Assembly (NCBI RefSeq): GCF_024753205.1
Contig: NZ_JANUGZ010000004.1
Span: 434,001 to 498,000, forward strand
Direction: 5' to 3'
DNA: 64,000 bases
From: Massilia aurea
GTDB taxonomy: Bacteria; Pseudomonadota; Gammaproteobacteria; Burkholderiales; Burkholderiaceae_D
Below the pieces are notes generated by a model. The model searched no databases. It was not told the DNA's origin and saw only the letters and a program-made list of their open reading frames with translations. Made by a program: the position numbers and the translations under genes. Shown here in pieces: positions 36,180-46,226 of the stretch (the stretch's first letter is position 1; each line of letters begins with the position of its first letter).

Positions 36180-36208
36180 TTGACAGTACGTTGAGCTTGC
36201 TTCATACT
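36180..36208 (+). promoter_or_regulatory. Main promoter of the tRNA-Tyr/Gly/Thr-tuf operon (candidate P2)
   Basis: A perfect TTGACA (36180-36185), a 17-base spacer and CATACT (36203-36208). The expected start near 36215 is seven or eight bases before the mature tRNA-Tyr, with a GC-rich discriminator, as at stringently controlled stable-RNA promoters. Confidence 0.75.
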
Positions 36209-36222
36209 CTGCGGTTCTTCGC

Positions 36223-36307
36223 GGTGGGGTGGCCGAGTGGTTAAAGGCAGCAGACTGTAAATCTGCCCTCTCTGAGTACGCTGGTTCGAATCCAGCCCCC
36301 ACCACCA
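36223..36307 (+). tRNA. tRNA-Tyr (anticodon GTA)
   Basis: An 85-base class II tRNA with a long variable arm. Acceptor GGTGGGG (36223-36229) pairs with CCCCACC (36297-36303). The anticodon loop CTGTAAA gives GTA, the T arm has GGTTCGAATCC, and CCA is encoded. Confidence 0.97.
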
Positions 36308-36343
36308 AAAGAAGATCGTGAAGTCGAATTGAAGTTGTACCTC

Positions 36344-36417
36344 GCGGGTGTAGCTCAATGGTAGAGCAGAAGCCTTCCAAGCTTACGACGAGGGTTCGAT
36401 TCCCTTCACCCGCTCCA
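36344..36417 (+). tRNA. tRNA-Gly (anticodon TCC)
   Basis: A 74-base tRNA. Acceptor GCGGGTG pairs with CACCCGC, the anticodon segment is CTTCCAA (TCC), the T arm is GGTTCGATTCC, and CCA is encoded. Thirty-six bases after tRNA-Tyr. Confidence 0.97.
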
Positions 36418-36456
36418 GTGTTTTGCGGTGTGCAAGTTGAACATCGCACCAAATCA

Positions 36457-36531
<75 letters not shown>

Positions 36532-36617
36532 GAATTTTGTACGGCAGTCGCGTTGCACTCGTCCGTCAGGTGTGCCTGGTAATTCTCAAAAATATCGTTA
36601 GATCTTAGGAGTCTGAA

Positions 36618-37811
<1,194 letters not shown>

Positions 37812-37819
37812 GCAGAGCA

Positions 37820-37850
37820 GAGGGAAGCGGAAGTCATTTCCGTTTCCCTC
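37820..37850 (+). terminator. Hairpin after tuf
   Basis: GAGGGAAGCGGAA (37820-37832) pairs with TTCCGTTTCCCTC (37838-37850): 13 pairs with one G-T. No U-run follows, so it may be a factor-assisted or leaky terminator. Confidence 0.55.
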
Positions 37851-37858
37851 GAACAGCA

Positions 37859-37888
37859 TTGTCAGTGAGCGCGCGCTTGCTGTATAAT
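37859..37888 (+). promoter_or_regulatory. Promoter of tRNA-Trp-secE-nusG
   Basis: TTGTCA (37859-37864), an 18-base spacer and a perfect TATAAT (37883-37888). It is nine bases after the tuf hairpin and about 20 bases before the tRNA start. Confidence 0.8.
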
Positions 37889-37913
37889 GTTGGATTCAGC
37901 TGGAAGTTTTCGT

Positions 37914-37989
37914 AGGGGTGTAGCTCAATTGGCAGAGCGTCGGTCTCCAAAACCGAAGGTCGCGGGTTCGATTCCCTCCGCCCCTGCCA
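37914..37989 (+). tRNA. tRNA-Trp (anticodon CCA)
   Basis: A 76-base tRNA. Acceptor AGGGGTG pairs with CGCCCCT (one mismatch or G-T position), the anticodon loop is TCTCCAA (CCA), the T arm is GGGTTCGATTCCC, and CCA is encoded. It is directly upstream of secE, a common arrangement. Confidence 0.97.
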
Positions 37990-38025
37990 CCGAATTCTGG
38001 TGCCAGGCACCGAAAGTAAAGAAGA

Positions 38026-38412
38026 ATGTCTAATCAATCCGTGCAAACTGTCAGCACCTCGAATGACAAGTTCAAGGTCGCGCTGGCGGTGGTTGCAGCG
38101 ATTGCAGGCGTCGTCGGGTTCTTTTACCTGACAGGCCAGAACAAACCAGCCTTGGTCGCCGCAGGCGCCCTTTTGGCTGGTTTAGTTTTTGCTGTCCTGC
38201 TTTTGTGGACTTCCACCACCGGCCGTGATTTCCTGAGCTTTGCCAAGGAATCGGTGCGCGAGACCAAGAAGGTCGTTTGGCCGACCCGCCGCGAAGCCTT
38301 GCAGATCACCGGCATCGTGTTTGCCTTTGTGGTTGTGATGGCGATTTTCCTGTGGGGCACCGACAAGATTCTCGAGCTCCTGTTGTACGACTTTGTCCTG
38401 GGTTGGAAATAA
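38026..38412 (+). CDS. secE: Preprotein translocase subunit SecE
   Basis: A 128-residue inner-membrane subunit of SecYEG. It has three predicted helices (about residues 18-36, 43-62 and 95-118), as in E. coli SecE, and the conserved amphipathic/cytoplasmic stretch [20 protein letters not shown] at about residues 68-87 just before the last helix. It lies between tRNA-Trp and nusG, and its stop is two bases from the nusG start. Confidence 0.95.
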   Translation: MSNQSVQTVSTSNDKFKVALAVVAAIAGVVGFFYLTGQNKPALVAAGALLAGLVFAVLLLWTSTTGRDFLSFAKESVRETKKVVWPTRREALQITGIVFAFVVVMAIFLWGTDKILELLLYDFVLGWK

Positions 38413-38414
38413 AC

Positions 38415-39086
38415 ATGAGCGAAAACGTACAAGAAGATACCGCGCCGGAAGAAATTCCGGCGACCGGCGCTCCGGCAGCCGGTGCTTCGGAAGAAGGCGT
38501 TCCAGAGCAGGAAGTGGCGCCAGAAGCAGCTGCACCCGTGAGCGTCCCGGTCAGCAACAAGCGCTGGTACGTCGTTCACGTCTACTCGGGTATGGAAAAG
38601 AGCGTGATGCGCGCCCTGACCGAGCGGATCGAACGCGGCGGCATGCAAGAACAGTTTGGCCAGATCCTGGTGCCAACCGAGGAAGTTGTCGAGATGCGCA
38701 ACGGCACCAAGGCCGTTACCGAGCGCCGCTTCTTCCCGGGTTACGTGCTGGTCGAGATGGAAATGACCGACGAAACCTGGCACCTGGTGAAGAACACCAG
38801 CAAAGTCACCGGTTTCATCGGCGGCAAGTCGAACAAGCCGACCCCAATCCCGGCGCGCGAGATCGACAAGATCATGCAGCAGGTCCAGGAAGGTGTCGAG
38901 AAGCCTCGGCCAAAGACGCTGTACGAAGTGGGCGAACAGGTTCGAATCAAAGAAGGCCCGTTCACCGATTTCAACGGCAACGTCGAAGAAGTCAATTACG
39001 AAAAGTCGAAGGTGCGAGTTTCTGTTACCATCTTCGGCCGCGCGACTCCGGTGGAACTGGAGTTCGGGCAAGTCGAGAAAGTCTAA
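38415..39086 (+). CDS. nusG: Transcription termination/antitermination factor NusG, with an acidic N-terminal extension
   Basis: A 223-residue elongation factor that binds RNA polymerase and Rho or ribosomal S10. The NGN domain starts at [16 protein letters not shown] near residue 49, with [11 protein letters not shown], and ends around residue 155. The KOW domain is [20 protein letters not shown]. The first 48 residues are an extension rich in Glu, Ala and Pro, absent from the 181-residue E. coli protein. ATG 38415 has only a weak ribosome site and relies on coupling to secE; a GTG just before VSNKRWYVV would give a standard-size protein but has no ribosome site. Codon use in the extension looks normal. 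Confidence 0.94.
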   Translation: MSENVQEDTAPEEIPATGAPAAGASEEGVPEQEVAPEAAAPVSVPVSNKRWYVVHVYSGMEKSVMRALTERIERGGMQEQFGQILVPTEEVVEMRNGTKAVTERRFFPGYVLVEMEMTDETWHLVKNTSKVTGFIGGKSNKPTPIPAREIDKIMQQVQEGVEKPRPKTLYEVGEQVRIKEGPFTDFNGNVEEVNYEKSKVRVSVTIFGRATPVELEFGQVEKV

Positions 39087-39199
39087 ACGCTACCATCGGA
39101 GCGTCGCAGTTGTCAGGCGGAATCCGGTAAGAGGAGCCCCGCCGGAGACGAGTAGTCGCGGTGGGGCGCTACTACTCAAGTCAAAGATAGGAGCCTTTC

Positions 39200-39631
39200 A
39201 TGGCAAAGAAAATCATTGGCTTTATCAAGCTGCAAGTTCCAGCTGGTAAAGCAAACCCATCCCCACCGATCGGTCCAGCACTGGGTCAGCGCGGTCTGAA
39301 CATCATGGAATTCTGCAAGGCGTTCAACGCCCAGACCCAGGGTGTTGAGCCAGGCATGCCAATCCCGGTCGTGATCACCGCGTTCGCTGACAAGTCGTTC
39401 ACCTTCGTGATGAAGACTGCACCAGCAACGTACCTGATCAAGAAAGCCGCTGGCATCACCAAGGGTTCGGCCAAGCCGCATACCGACAAGGTTGCATCGC
39501 TGACCCGCGCTCAAGCTGAAGAAATCGCAAAAATCAAGCAGCCGGACCTGACCGCCGCCGACATGGACGCAGCAGTGCGTATCATCGCTGGCTCGGCACG
39601 TTCGATGGGCATCACGGTGGAGGGTCTGTAA
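39200..39631 (+). CDS. rplK: 50S ribosomal protein L11
   Basis: A 143-residue protein of the GTPase-associated centre. [20 protein letters not shown], the flexible linker, and the C-terminal rRNA-binding domain ([19 protein letters not shown]) are complete. The stop codon TAA overlaps the rplA start (39631). The 113-base leader after nusG includes a GAGTAGT/ACTACTC hairpin (39150-39177) that may take part in L1-mediated autoregulation, as known for L11 operons. Confidence 0.97.
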   Translation: MAKKIIGFIKLQVPAGKANPSPPIGPALGQRGLNIMEFCKAFNAQTQGVEPGMPIPVVITAFADKSFTFVMKTAPATYLIKKAAGITKGSAKPHTDKVASLTRAQAEEIAKIKQPDLTAADMDAAVRIIAGSARSMGITVEGL

Positions 39632-40329
39632 TGGCTAAGCTGTCCAAACGCGTCAAAGCTATCAAAGCTAAAGTAGACCGCAATAAAGTCTACGCCTTCG
39701 ACAACGGTCTGTCGCTGGTCAAAGAATTCGCCACTGCCAAGTTCAACGAGTCGATCGACGTCTCGGTGCAACTGGGCGTGGACCCGAAGAAGTCGGACCA
39801 AGTGGTTCGCGGTTCGGTCGTGCTGCCAGCAGGCACCGGCAAGACTGTGCGCGTTGCTGTGTTCGCAACGGGCGAGAAGGCTGAAGCTGCACGTGCAGCC
39901 GGCGCCGACATCGTCGGTATGGAAGACCTGGCCGAGCGCGTCAAAGCCGGCGACATGCCTTTCGATATCGTCATCGCGTCGCCAGACACCATGCGTATCG
40001 TCGGTACCCTGGGTCAGATCCTGGGCCCACGTGGCCTGATGCCTAACCCGAAAGTCGGCACCGTGACCCCAGACGTCGCAACCGCCGTCAAGAACGCCAA
40101 AGCCGGTCAGGTCCAGTACCGTACCGACAAGGCAGGTATCGTTCACGCAACGATCGGCCGTGCATCGTTCACCGACGAAGATCTGAAGAGCAACCTGGTT
40201 GCCCTGATCGACGCCCTGAACAAAGCCAAGCCAACCACGTCGAAAGGTGTGTACCTGCGCAAGGTCGCCCTGTCGTCGACGATGGGTGCTGGCGTGCGCA
40301 TCGATCACGCTTCGATCGCTGCTGCTTAA
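39631..40329 (+). CDS. rplA: 50S ribosomal protein L1
   Basis: A 232-residue L1-stalk protein and translational repressor of its own operon in other bacteria. [39 protein letters not shown], and the signature [19 protein letters not shown] are visible. Starts on the last base of rplK. Confidence 0.97.
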   Translation: MAKLSKRVKAIKAKVDRNKVYAFDNGLSLVKEFATAKFNESIDVSVQLGVDPKKSDQVVRGSVVLPAGTGKTVRVAVFATGEKAEAARAAGADIVGMEDLAERVKAGDMPFDIVIASPDTMRIVGTLGQILGPRGLMPNPKVGTVTPDVATAVKNAKAGQVQYRTDKAGIVHATIGRASFTDEDLKSNLVALIDALNKAKPTTSKGVYLRKVALSSTMGAGVRIDHASIAAA

Positions 40330-40332
40330 GAA

Positions 40333-40357
40333 CGTCATCCCCGCGCAGGCGGGGACC
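40333..40357. repeat. Dispersed GTCATCCCCGCGCAGG-type repeat after rplA
   Basis: The core CCCCGC-GCAG-GCGGGG (40339-40354) forms a six-pair hairpin four bases after the rplA stop. The related element at 46104-46131 is in opposite orientation, sharing CCCGC, GCGGG and GTCAT. Such repeats are common in the gene spacers of this group. Confidence 0.75.
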
Positions 40358-40389
40358 TAATTTAAAGTCCCTGTAATTTATTGCGGGGC

Positions 40390-40492
40390 GATTCTTTGGG
40401 CTGTCGCAGTAACTGATCGCTGCGGCAGACAATCAAAGACCGTTGGGCCAAGTGCAGAGGTTGGGCATGCGGTTAAAAGACAACCCAACGCA
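40390..40492 (+). promoter_or_regulatory. L10-type ribosomal protein leader upstream of rplJ
   Basis: Within the 296-base rplA-rplJ gap two conserved-looking stems occur. TCTTTG (40393-40398) with CAAAGA (40434-40439) encloses CTGTCGCAG/CTGCGGCAG (40401-40428). CGTTGGG (40441-40447) pairs with CCCAACG (40484-40490) and encloses a bulged purine-rich arm. In E. coli and many others an L10(L12)4 complex binds a leader here to repress rplJL. The remaining sequence up to the GTG shows nothing coding. Confidence 0.6.
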
Positions 40493-40625
40493 GATGGTGT
40501 ACCCGAACAAGTTTTGTAGTCCAGCTGCGTGAATTCATCCGCTCAGTTTAAGGCTTCTTAACTTCGGACGCCGTGTGTTCGAACCGATGTGAACATCTCG
40601 TTCTCATCATTTAAGGAGATTGACC

Positions 40626-41162
40626 GTGGGTCTTAATCTGAATGACAAAAAGGCCGTCGTCGAAGAAGTTTCCGCAAAAGTAGCATCTGCGCAAACCATC
40701 GTCGTCGCCGAGTACCGTGGCATCCAGGTTAGTCACTTGACCAAGCTCCGTGCATCCGCACGTGCCCAGGGCGTGTACCTGCGTGTTCTGAAGAACACGC
40801 TGGCTCGTCGCTCTGTCGAGGGCACGCAGTTTGCCTCGCTGGCTGATTCCATGACCGGTCCGCTGATCTATTCGATCTCGGACGATGCCGTTGCAGCAGC
40901 TAAAGTCATCAATGACTTCGCTAAAACCAACGACAAGCTGGTCATCAAAGCCGGTAACTACGCAGGTAAGCAGCTCGACGTAGCTGGCGTTACCTCGTTG
41001 GCAAGCATCCCATCCCGTGAAGTTCTCATCTCGCAGCTGTTGGGCGTCATGTTGGCTCCGGTGTCGGGCTTTGCACGTGGTCTGGCTGCCCTGGCAGCGA
41101 AAAAAGGCGAAGGTTCTTCCGAAGCAGCTCCGGCCGCAGAAGAAGCTCCTGCAGAAGCGTAA
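40626..41162 (+). CDS. rplJ: 50S ribosomal protein L10
   Basis: A 178-residue base of the ribosomal stalk. It begins [20 protein letters not shown] and contains [20 protein letters not shown] and [16 protein letters not shown]; the C-terminal helix ([20 protein letters not shown]) binds L7/L12 dimers. The Ala/Glu/Pro-rich tail is typical. GTG 40626 is the start, eight bases after AAGGAG; TTG 40620 is too close to the ribosome site. Confidence 0.96.
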   Translation: MGLNLNDKKAVVEEVSAKVASAQTIVVAEYRGIQVSHLTKLRASARAQGVYLRVLKNTLARRSVEGTQFASLADSMTGPLIYSISDDAVAAAKVINDFAKTNDKLVIKAGNYAGKQLDVAGVTSLASIPSREVLISQLLGVMLAPVSGFARGLAALAAKKGEGSSEAAPAAEEAPAEA

Positions 41163-41222
41163 GCTTCCCTTTTTTTTCAAGTACCAACCTGAACTACATA
41201 CAAATCAAAACTGGAGTTTCAA

Positions 41223-41597
41223 ATGGCAATTAGCAAAGACGATATCCTGAACGCAGTGAGCGAAATGTCCGTCATGGACCTGAACGAACTGGTCAAGGCA
41301 TTCGAAGAGAAGTTCGGCGTGTCGGCAGCTGCAATGGCAGCTCCTGCAGCCGGTGGTGGCGCTGGCGCCGCTGCTGCTGAAGAGCAGACCGAGTTCAACG
41401 TTGTTCTGACCGAAATCGGCGCGAACAAAGTCGGCGTCATCAAGGCAGTCCGTGAAATCACCGGTCTGGGCCTGAAAGAAGCCAAAGACGTCGTCGACGG
41501 CGCTCCTAAGACGGTCAAAGAAGCCCTGCCAAAAGCAGAAGCTGAAGCCGCCAAGAAGAAGCTGGAAGATGCGGGCGCCAAGGCTGAACTGAAGTAA
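41223..41597 (+). CDS. rplL: 50S ribosomal protein L7/L12
   Basis: A 124-residue stalk protein: N-terminal dimerisation helices ([20 protein letters not shown]), Ala/Gly hinge ([14 protein letters not shown]), and C-terminal factor-binding domain with [20 protein letters not shown] and the Lys/Gly-rich end. RBS CTGGAG precedes ATG 41223. Strong codon bias. Confidence 0.97.
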   Translation: MAISKDDILNAVSEMSVMDLNELVKAFEEKFGVSAAAMAAPAAGGGAGAAAAEEQTEFNVVLTEIGANKVGVIKAVREITGLGLKEAKDVVDGAPKTVKEALPKAEAEAAKKKLEDAGAKAELK

Positions 41598-41610
41598 TAC
41601 ATAGGCAAAG

Positions 41611-41628
41611 GGTGCTGTTCGCAGCACC
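41611..41628 (+). terminator. Attenuator-like hairpin between rplL and rpoB
   Basis: GGTGCTG (41611-41617), loop TTCG, CAGCACC (41622-41628). It is followed by TGATGCGGG without a U-run, so it fits a partial terminator that lowers rpoBC transcription relative to rplJL, the position known for E. coli. The 294-base spacer otherwise holds no gene. A second imperfect inverted repeat pairs CTTCAGGAATT (41810-41820) with AATCCTGAATT (41850-41860) and could be an RNase III-type site. Confidence 0.6.
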
Positions 41629-41891
41629 TGATGCGGGAGTCAAAGCTTGCAAAACTTGCCGGAAGGCGGGAATTGCGGCTTTGGCTCTTTTGTCGTCCCT
41701 GCGACAGACGTCGCCAAGGAATGACAGAATAGAGGCGGCAACACCGGCTCAGAAATATCGTAACACAGCAGTTTGCTTGTCCTTTTCATCTGGCGCGAAA
41801 GAGTAAAGACTTCAGGAATTGTGTGTGGTGGTGGCGCGTGCCACTGGCAAATCCTGAATTCTTCATCCTTTCTGTCACTCACGGAGTGTCC

Positions 41892-44800
41892 ATGCACTAC
41901 TCATTTACTGAGAAGAAGCGTATTCGCAAGTCGTTCGCGAAACGCGCCAACGTTCACAACGTTCCCTACCTGCTGGCTACCCAGCTGGAATCCTACGAGA
42001 ACTTCCTCCAGGCTGATGCTGTCCCATCGGGACGCAAGGCCGAGGGTCTGCAGTCGGCTTTTTCTTCGATCTTCCCTATCGTGTCGCACAATGGTTTTGC
42101 GCGCCTCGAATTCCTGTCGTATGTGCTGGGTGACCCTGCGTTTGACGTGAAAGAGTGCCAGCAGCGTGGCCTGACCTTCGCGTCGCCGCTGCGCGCCAAG
42201 GTGCGTCTGGTGATCCTGGACAAGGAATCGCCGACCAAGCCGGTCGTCAAGGAAATGAAGGAACAAGAAGTCTACATGGGCGAGCTGCCACTGATGACCA
42301 CGAACGGTTCGTTCGTGATCAACGGCACCGAGCGCGTGATCGTGTCCCAGCTGCACCGTTCGCCGGGCGTGTTCTTCGAGCACGACCGCGGCAAGACGCA
42401 CTCGTCGGGCAAGCTCCTGTTCTCGGCACGGATCATTCCTTACCGCGGCTCGTGGCTCGACTTCGAGTTCGACCCGAAAGACATCCTGTTCTTCCGCGTC
42501 GACCGTCGCCGCAAGATGCCAGTGACGATCCTGCTCAAGGCCATCGGCATGACGCCGGAACAGATCCTGGCGAATTTCTTCGTCTTCGACAACTTCGTCG
42601 TGCGCAACGACGGCGGCGAACTCGAGTTCGTCCCCGAGCGTCTGCGCGGCGAAGTCGCGCGTTTCGACATCGTCGATCCGAAGTCGGGCAAGACCATCGT
42701 CACCAAGGACAAGCGTATCAACGCGAAGCACGTCCGTGACATCGAAGCTGCCGGCATCAAGACCATTTCGGTCCCTGAAGACTACCTGCTGGGCCGCGTG
42801 CTGGCCAAGAACATCGTCGACCAGGACACCGGTGAAGTCATCGCCGTTGCCAACGACGAGCTGACCGAAGAACTGCTGGGCAAGCTGCGCGACGCAGACG
42901 TGACCGAAATCCAGACGCTGTACACCAACGATCTGGACCAGGGCGGCTACATCTCGCAAACCCTGCGCACCGACGACACCGCTGACCGCACCGCGGCGCG
43001 CGTGGCGATCTACCGCATGATGCGTCCTGGCGAACCGCCAACCGAAGAATCGGTCGAAGCGCTGTTCAACGGCCTGTTCTACATGCCGGAACGCTACGAC
43101 CTGTCGGCTGTCGGCCGCATGAAGTTCAACCGCCGTATCGGCCGTGATGAACTGACCGGCGACATGACCATGTCGAACGAAGACATCCTGGCCGTGATCA
43201 AGATCCTCGTCGAGCTGCGCAATGGCCGCGGCGAAGTCGATGACATCGATCACCTGGGTAACCGTCGCGTCCGTTGCGTCGGCGAGCTGGCCGAGAACCA
43301 GTTCCGTGCTGGCCTGGTCCGCGTGGAACGTGCAGTCAAGGAACGTCTCGGCCAGGCCGAAGCGGACAACCTGATGCCGCATGACCTGATCAACAGCAAG
43401 CCGATTTCGGCCGCGATCCGTGAGTTCTTCGGTTCGTCGCAGCTGTCCCAGTTCATGGACCAGACCAACCCGCTGTCGGAAGTGACGCACAAGCGTCGCG
43501 TCTCGGCTCTGGGCCCTGGCGGTCTGACCCGCGAACGTGCTGGCTTCGAGGTGCGCGACGTGCACCCGACCCACTATGGCCGCGTGTGCCCGATCGAAAC
43601 GCCTGAAGGCCCGAACATCGGTCTGATCAACTCGCTGGCACTGTACGCCCGCCTGAATGAATACGGCTTCCTGGAAACCCCGTACCGCAAGGTCGATGGT
43701 TCGAAGGTCACCGATCAGATCGATTACCTGTCGGCCATCGAAGAAGGTCGTTACATCATTGCGCAGGCAAACGCCGCGATCAATGAAAACGGCCAACTGA
43801 TCGACGAGCTGGTCTCGTCGCGTGAAGCCGGCGAAACGATCCTGGTCTCGCCAGAGCGCGTCCAGTACATGGACGTTGCACCAGGCCAGATCGTGTCGGT
43901 CGCTGCCTCGCTGATTCCGTTCCTGGAACACGATGATGCGAACCGTGCACTGATGGGCGCCAACATGCAGCGTCAGGCCGTGCCTTGCCTGCGTCCTGAG
44001 AAGGCCGTTGTCGGTACCGGTATCGAACGCACCGTGGCAGTCGACTCGGGTACCACCGTGCAGGCACTGCGTGGCGGTATGGTCGACTACATCGATGCGG
44101 GCCGCGTCGTCATTCGCGTGAACGACGATGAAGCACAGGCTGGTGAAGTCGGCGTCGACATCTACAACCTGATCAAGTACACCCGTTCGAACCAGAACAC
44201 CAACATCAACCAGCGTCCGATCGTGCAGGTTGGTGACCGTGTCGCCCGTGGCGACGTGATCGCCGACGGCGCATCGACCGACCTGGGCGAACTGGCCCTG
44301 GGTCAGAACATGCTGGTGGCGTTCATGCCGTGGAACGGTCTGAACTTCGAAGATTCGATCCTGATCTCGGAAAACGTCGTCAAGGATGACCGCTACACCT
44401 CGATTCACATCGAAGAGCTGTCGGTCGTGGCACGTGACACCAAGCTGGGCGCGGAAGAAATCACCCGCGACATCTCGAACCTGGCAGAAAACCAGCTGGC
44501 GCGCCTGGATGAATCGGGCATCGTCTACATCGGCGCCGAAGTGCAGGCTGGCGACGTGCTGGTCGGTAAGGTCACGCCAAAAGGCGAGACCCAGCTGACA
44601 CCAGAAGAAAAGCTGTTGCGCGCGATCTTCGGCGAAAAAGCGTCGGACGTGAAAGACACCTCGCTGCGCGTGCCTTCGGGCATGGTCGGCACCGTGATCG
44701 ACGTCCAAGTGTTCACCCGCGAAGGCATCCAGCGTGACAAGCGCGCCCAGCAGATCATCGACGATGAACTCAAGCGCTATCGCCTGGACCTGAACGACCA

Positions 44801-46001
44801 GATGCGTATTGTCGAGGGCGATGCCTTCGAGCGTCTGGAGCGCATGCTGATCGGCAAGATCGTCAATGGGGGTCCAAAGAAGATGGCCAAGGGCGCGGCG
44901 ATCACTGCCGAGTACCTGGCGGACCTGGACAAGTTCCACTGGTTCGACATCCGTCCGGCAGAAGACGACACCGCGAACGCCCTCGAAGCGATCAAGGAAT
45001 CGATCAACGAGAAGCGTCACCAGTTCGATCTGGCCTTCGAAGAGAAGCGCAAGAAGCTGACGCAAGGCGACGAGCTGCAGCCAGGCGTGCAGAAGATGGT
45101 CAAGGTCTACCTGGCCGTCAAGCGCCGCCTGCAGTCGGGCGACAAGATGGCAGGCCGTCACGGTAACAAGGGTGTGGTCTCGCGTATCGTGCCGGTGGAA
45201 GACATGCCGTTCATGGCGGACGGTCGTCCTGCTGACGTCGTGCTGAACCCGCTGGGCGTGCCATCGCGCATGAACGTCGGTCAGATCCTGGAAACCCACC
45301 TCGGTTGGGCGGCCAAGGGCCTGGGCTGGCGCATCGGCGAAATGCTGCAGGCGCAAGCGAAGGCACAAGACCTGCGCGTGTTCCTGGACAAGATCTACAA
45401 CGAAACCGGCCGCAAGGAAGACCTGGACAGCTTCAGCGATGAAGAGATCCTGACCCTGGCGGGCAACCTCAAGAACGGCGTGCCGTTCGCGACCCCGGTC
45501 TTCGATGGCGCCCACGAAGAAGACATTCGTCGTATGCTTGATCTGGCGTTCCCGGACGACATCGCTGCGAACCTCGGCATGACCCCGTCGAAGAACCAGG
45601 TCACGATGTTCGACGGTCGCACCGGCGAAGCATTCGAGCGCAAGGTCACCGTTGGCTTCATGCACATGCTGAAGCTGCATCACCTGGTTGACGACAAGAT
45701 GCACGCGCGTTCGACTGGTCCGTACTCGCTCGTGACGCAGCAGCCACTGGGCGGTAAAGCCCAGTTCGGCGGCCAGCGCTTCGGTGAGATGGAGGTGTGG
45801 GCACTGGAAGCGTACGGCGCATCGTACGTGCTGCAAGAAATGCTGACTGTGAAGTCGGATGACGTGAACGGCCGTACGAAGGTCTACGAGAACCTGGTCA
45901 AAGGCGACCACGTGATCGAAGCCGGCATGCCAGAGTCGTTCAACGTGCTGGTGAAGGAAATCCGTTCGCTGGGTATCGATATCGATCTCGAGCGCAACTA
46001 A
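41892..46001 (+). CDS. rpoB: DNA-directed RNA polymerase subunit beta
   Basis: A 1369-residue beta subunit. Residues [18 protein letters not shown] are the betaproteobacterial N-terminus; the rifampicin-pocket block [19 protein letters not shown], followed by [14 protein letters not shown], is wild-type in character. [10 protein letters not shown] and the C-terminal [20 protein letters not shown] are present. ATG 41892 with CACGGAG upstream is chosen; an in-frame ATG at 41823 would add non-conserved residues. Confidence 0.98.
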   Translation: MHYSFTEKKRIRKSFAKRANVHNVPYLLATQLESYENFLQADAVPSGRKAEGLQSAFSSIFPIVSHNGFARLEFLSYVLGDPAFDVKECQQRGLTFASPLRAKVRLVILDKESPTKPVVKEMKEQEVYMGELPLMTTNGSFVINGTERVIVSQLHRSPGVFFEHDRGKTHSSGKLLFSARIIPYRGSWLDFEFDPKDILFFRVDRRRKMPVTILLKAIGMTPEQILANFFVFDNFVVRNDGGELEFVPERLRGEVARFDIVDPKSGKTIVTKDKRINAKHVRDIEAAGIKTISVPEDYLLGRVLAKNIVDQDTGEVIAVANDELTEELLGKLRDADVTEIQTLYTNDLDQGGYISQTLRTDDTADRTAARVAIYRMMRPGEPPTEESVEALFNGLFYMPERYDLSAVGRMKFNRRIGRDELTGDMTMSNEDILAVIKILVELRNGRGEVDDIDHLGNRRVRCVGELAENQFRAGLVRVERAVKERLGQAEADNLMPHDLINSKPISAAIREFFGSSQLSQFMDQTNPLSEVTHKRRVSALGPGGLTRERAGFEVRDVHPTHYGRVCPIETPEGPNIGLINSLALYARLNEYGFLETPYRKVDGSKVTDQIDYLSAIEEGRYIIAQANAAINENGQLIDELVSSREAGETILVSPERVQYMDVAPGQIVSVAASLIPFLEHDDANRALMGANMQRQAVPCLRPEKAVVGTGIERTVAVDSGTTVQALRGGMVDYIDAGRVVIRVNDDEAQAGEVGVDIYNLIKYTRSNQNTNINQRPIVQVGDRVARGDVIADGASTDLGELALGQNMLVAFMPWNGLNFEDSILISENVVKDDRYTSIHIEELSVVARDTKLGAEEITRDISNLAENQLARLDESGIVYIGAEVQAGDVLVGKVTPKGETQLTPEEKLLRAIFGEKASDVKDTSLRVPSGMVGTVIDVQVFTREGIQRDKRAQQIIDDELKRYRLDLNDQMRIVEGDAFERLERMLIGKIVNGGPKKMAKGAAITAEYLADLDKFHWFDIRPAEDDTANALEAIKESINEKRHQFDLAFEEKRKKLTQGDELQPGVQKMVKVYLAVKRRLQSGDKMAGRHGNKGVVSRIVPVEDMPFMADGRPADVVLNPLGVPSRMNVGQILETHLGWAAKGLGWRIGEMLQAQAKAQDLRVFLDKIYNETGRKEDLDSFSDEEILTLAGNLKNGVPFATPVFDGAHEEDIRRMLDLAFPDDIAANLGMTPSKNQVTMFDGRTGEAFERKVTVGFMHMLKLHHLVDDKMHARSTGPYSLVTQQPLGGKAQFGGQRFGEMEVWALEAYGASYVLQEMLTVKSDDVNGRTKVYENLVKGDHVIEAGMPESFNVLVKEIRSLGIDIDLERN

Positions 46002-46016
46002 GCAGGCAGCAAGGCC

Positions 46017-46034
46017 GCCAGCCTTCGGGCTGGC
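46017..46034 (+). terminator. Tetraloop hairpin at the start of the rpoB-rpoC spacer
   Basis: GCCAGCC (46017-46023), TTCG, GGCTGGC (46028-46034), then TCTTCGACCTTCG. A second hairpin, CCCCGG with CCGGGG (46058-46075), follows. No U-run follows either. Confidence 0.55.
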
Positions 46035-46103
46035 TCTTCGACCTTCGAAGTCGTCGCCCCCGGAGCAGTCCGGGGCCTAAGCCCGGTGAATCAGCCGGCA
46101 CAC

Positions 46104-46131
46104 TTGGATTCCCGCCTGCGCGGGAATGACG
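46104..46131. repeat. Dispersed repeat in the rpoB-rpoC spacer
   Basis: TTGGATTCCCGCCTGCGCGG continues GAATGACG. The seven-pair stem TTCCCGC (46109-46115) with GCGGGAA (46120-46126) has a CTGC loop. It is the reverse orientation relative to the copy at 40333-40357. Confidence 0.8.
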
Positions 46132-46226
46132 GTTTCTAGGGTCGGGGGTTTGCAAGCACTGGCGAAAATCAGTGAGGAGCTGGCGGCAAGCAAGTCAGTA
46201 AAGAATTCAATCACCTGGAGTGATAC

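Noticed and set aside
41901..45911. A 1336-codon open frame antisense to rpoB (and a 1444-codon one antisense to rpoC, 46245-50579)
   Set aside because: High-GC genes with biased third positions create long antisense frames. The rpoB and rpoC frames match their families throughout and the antisense products contain no recognisable domain.
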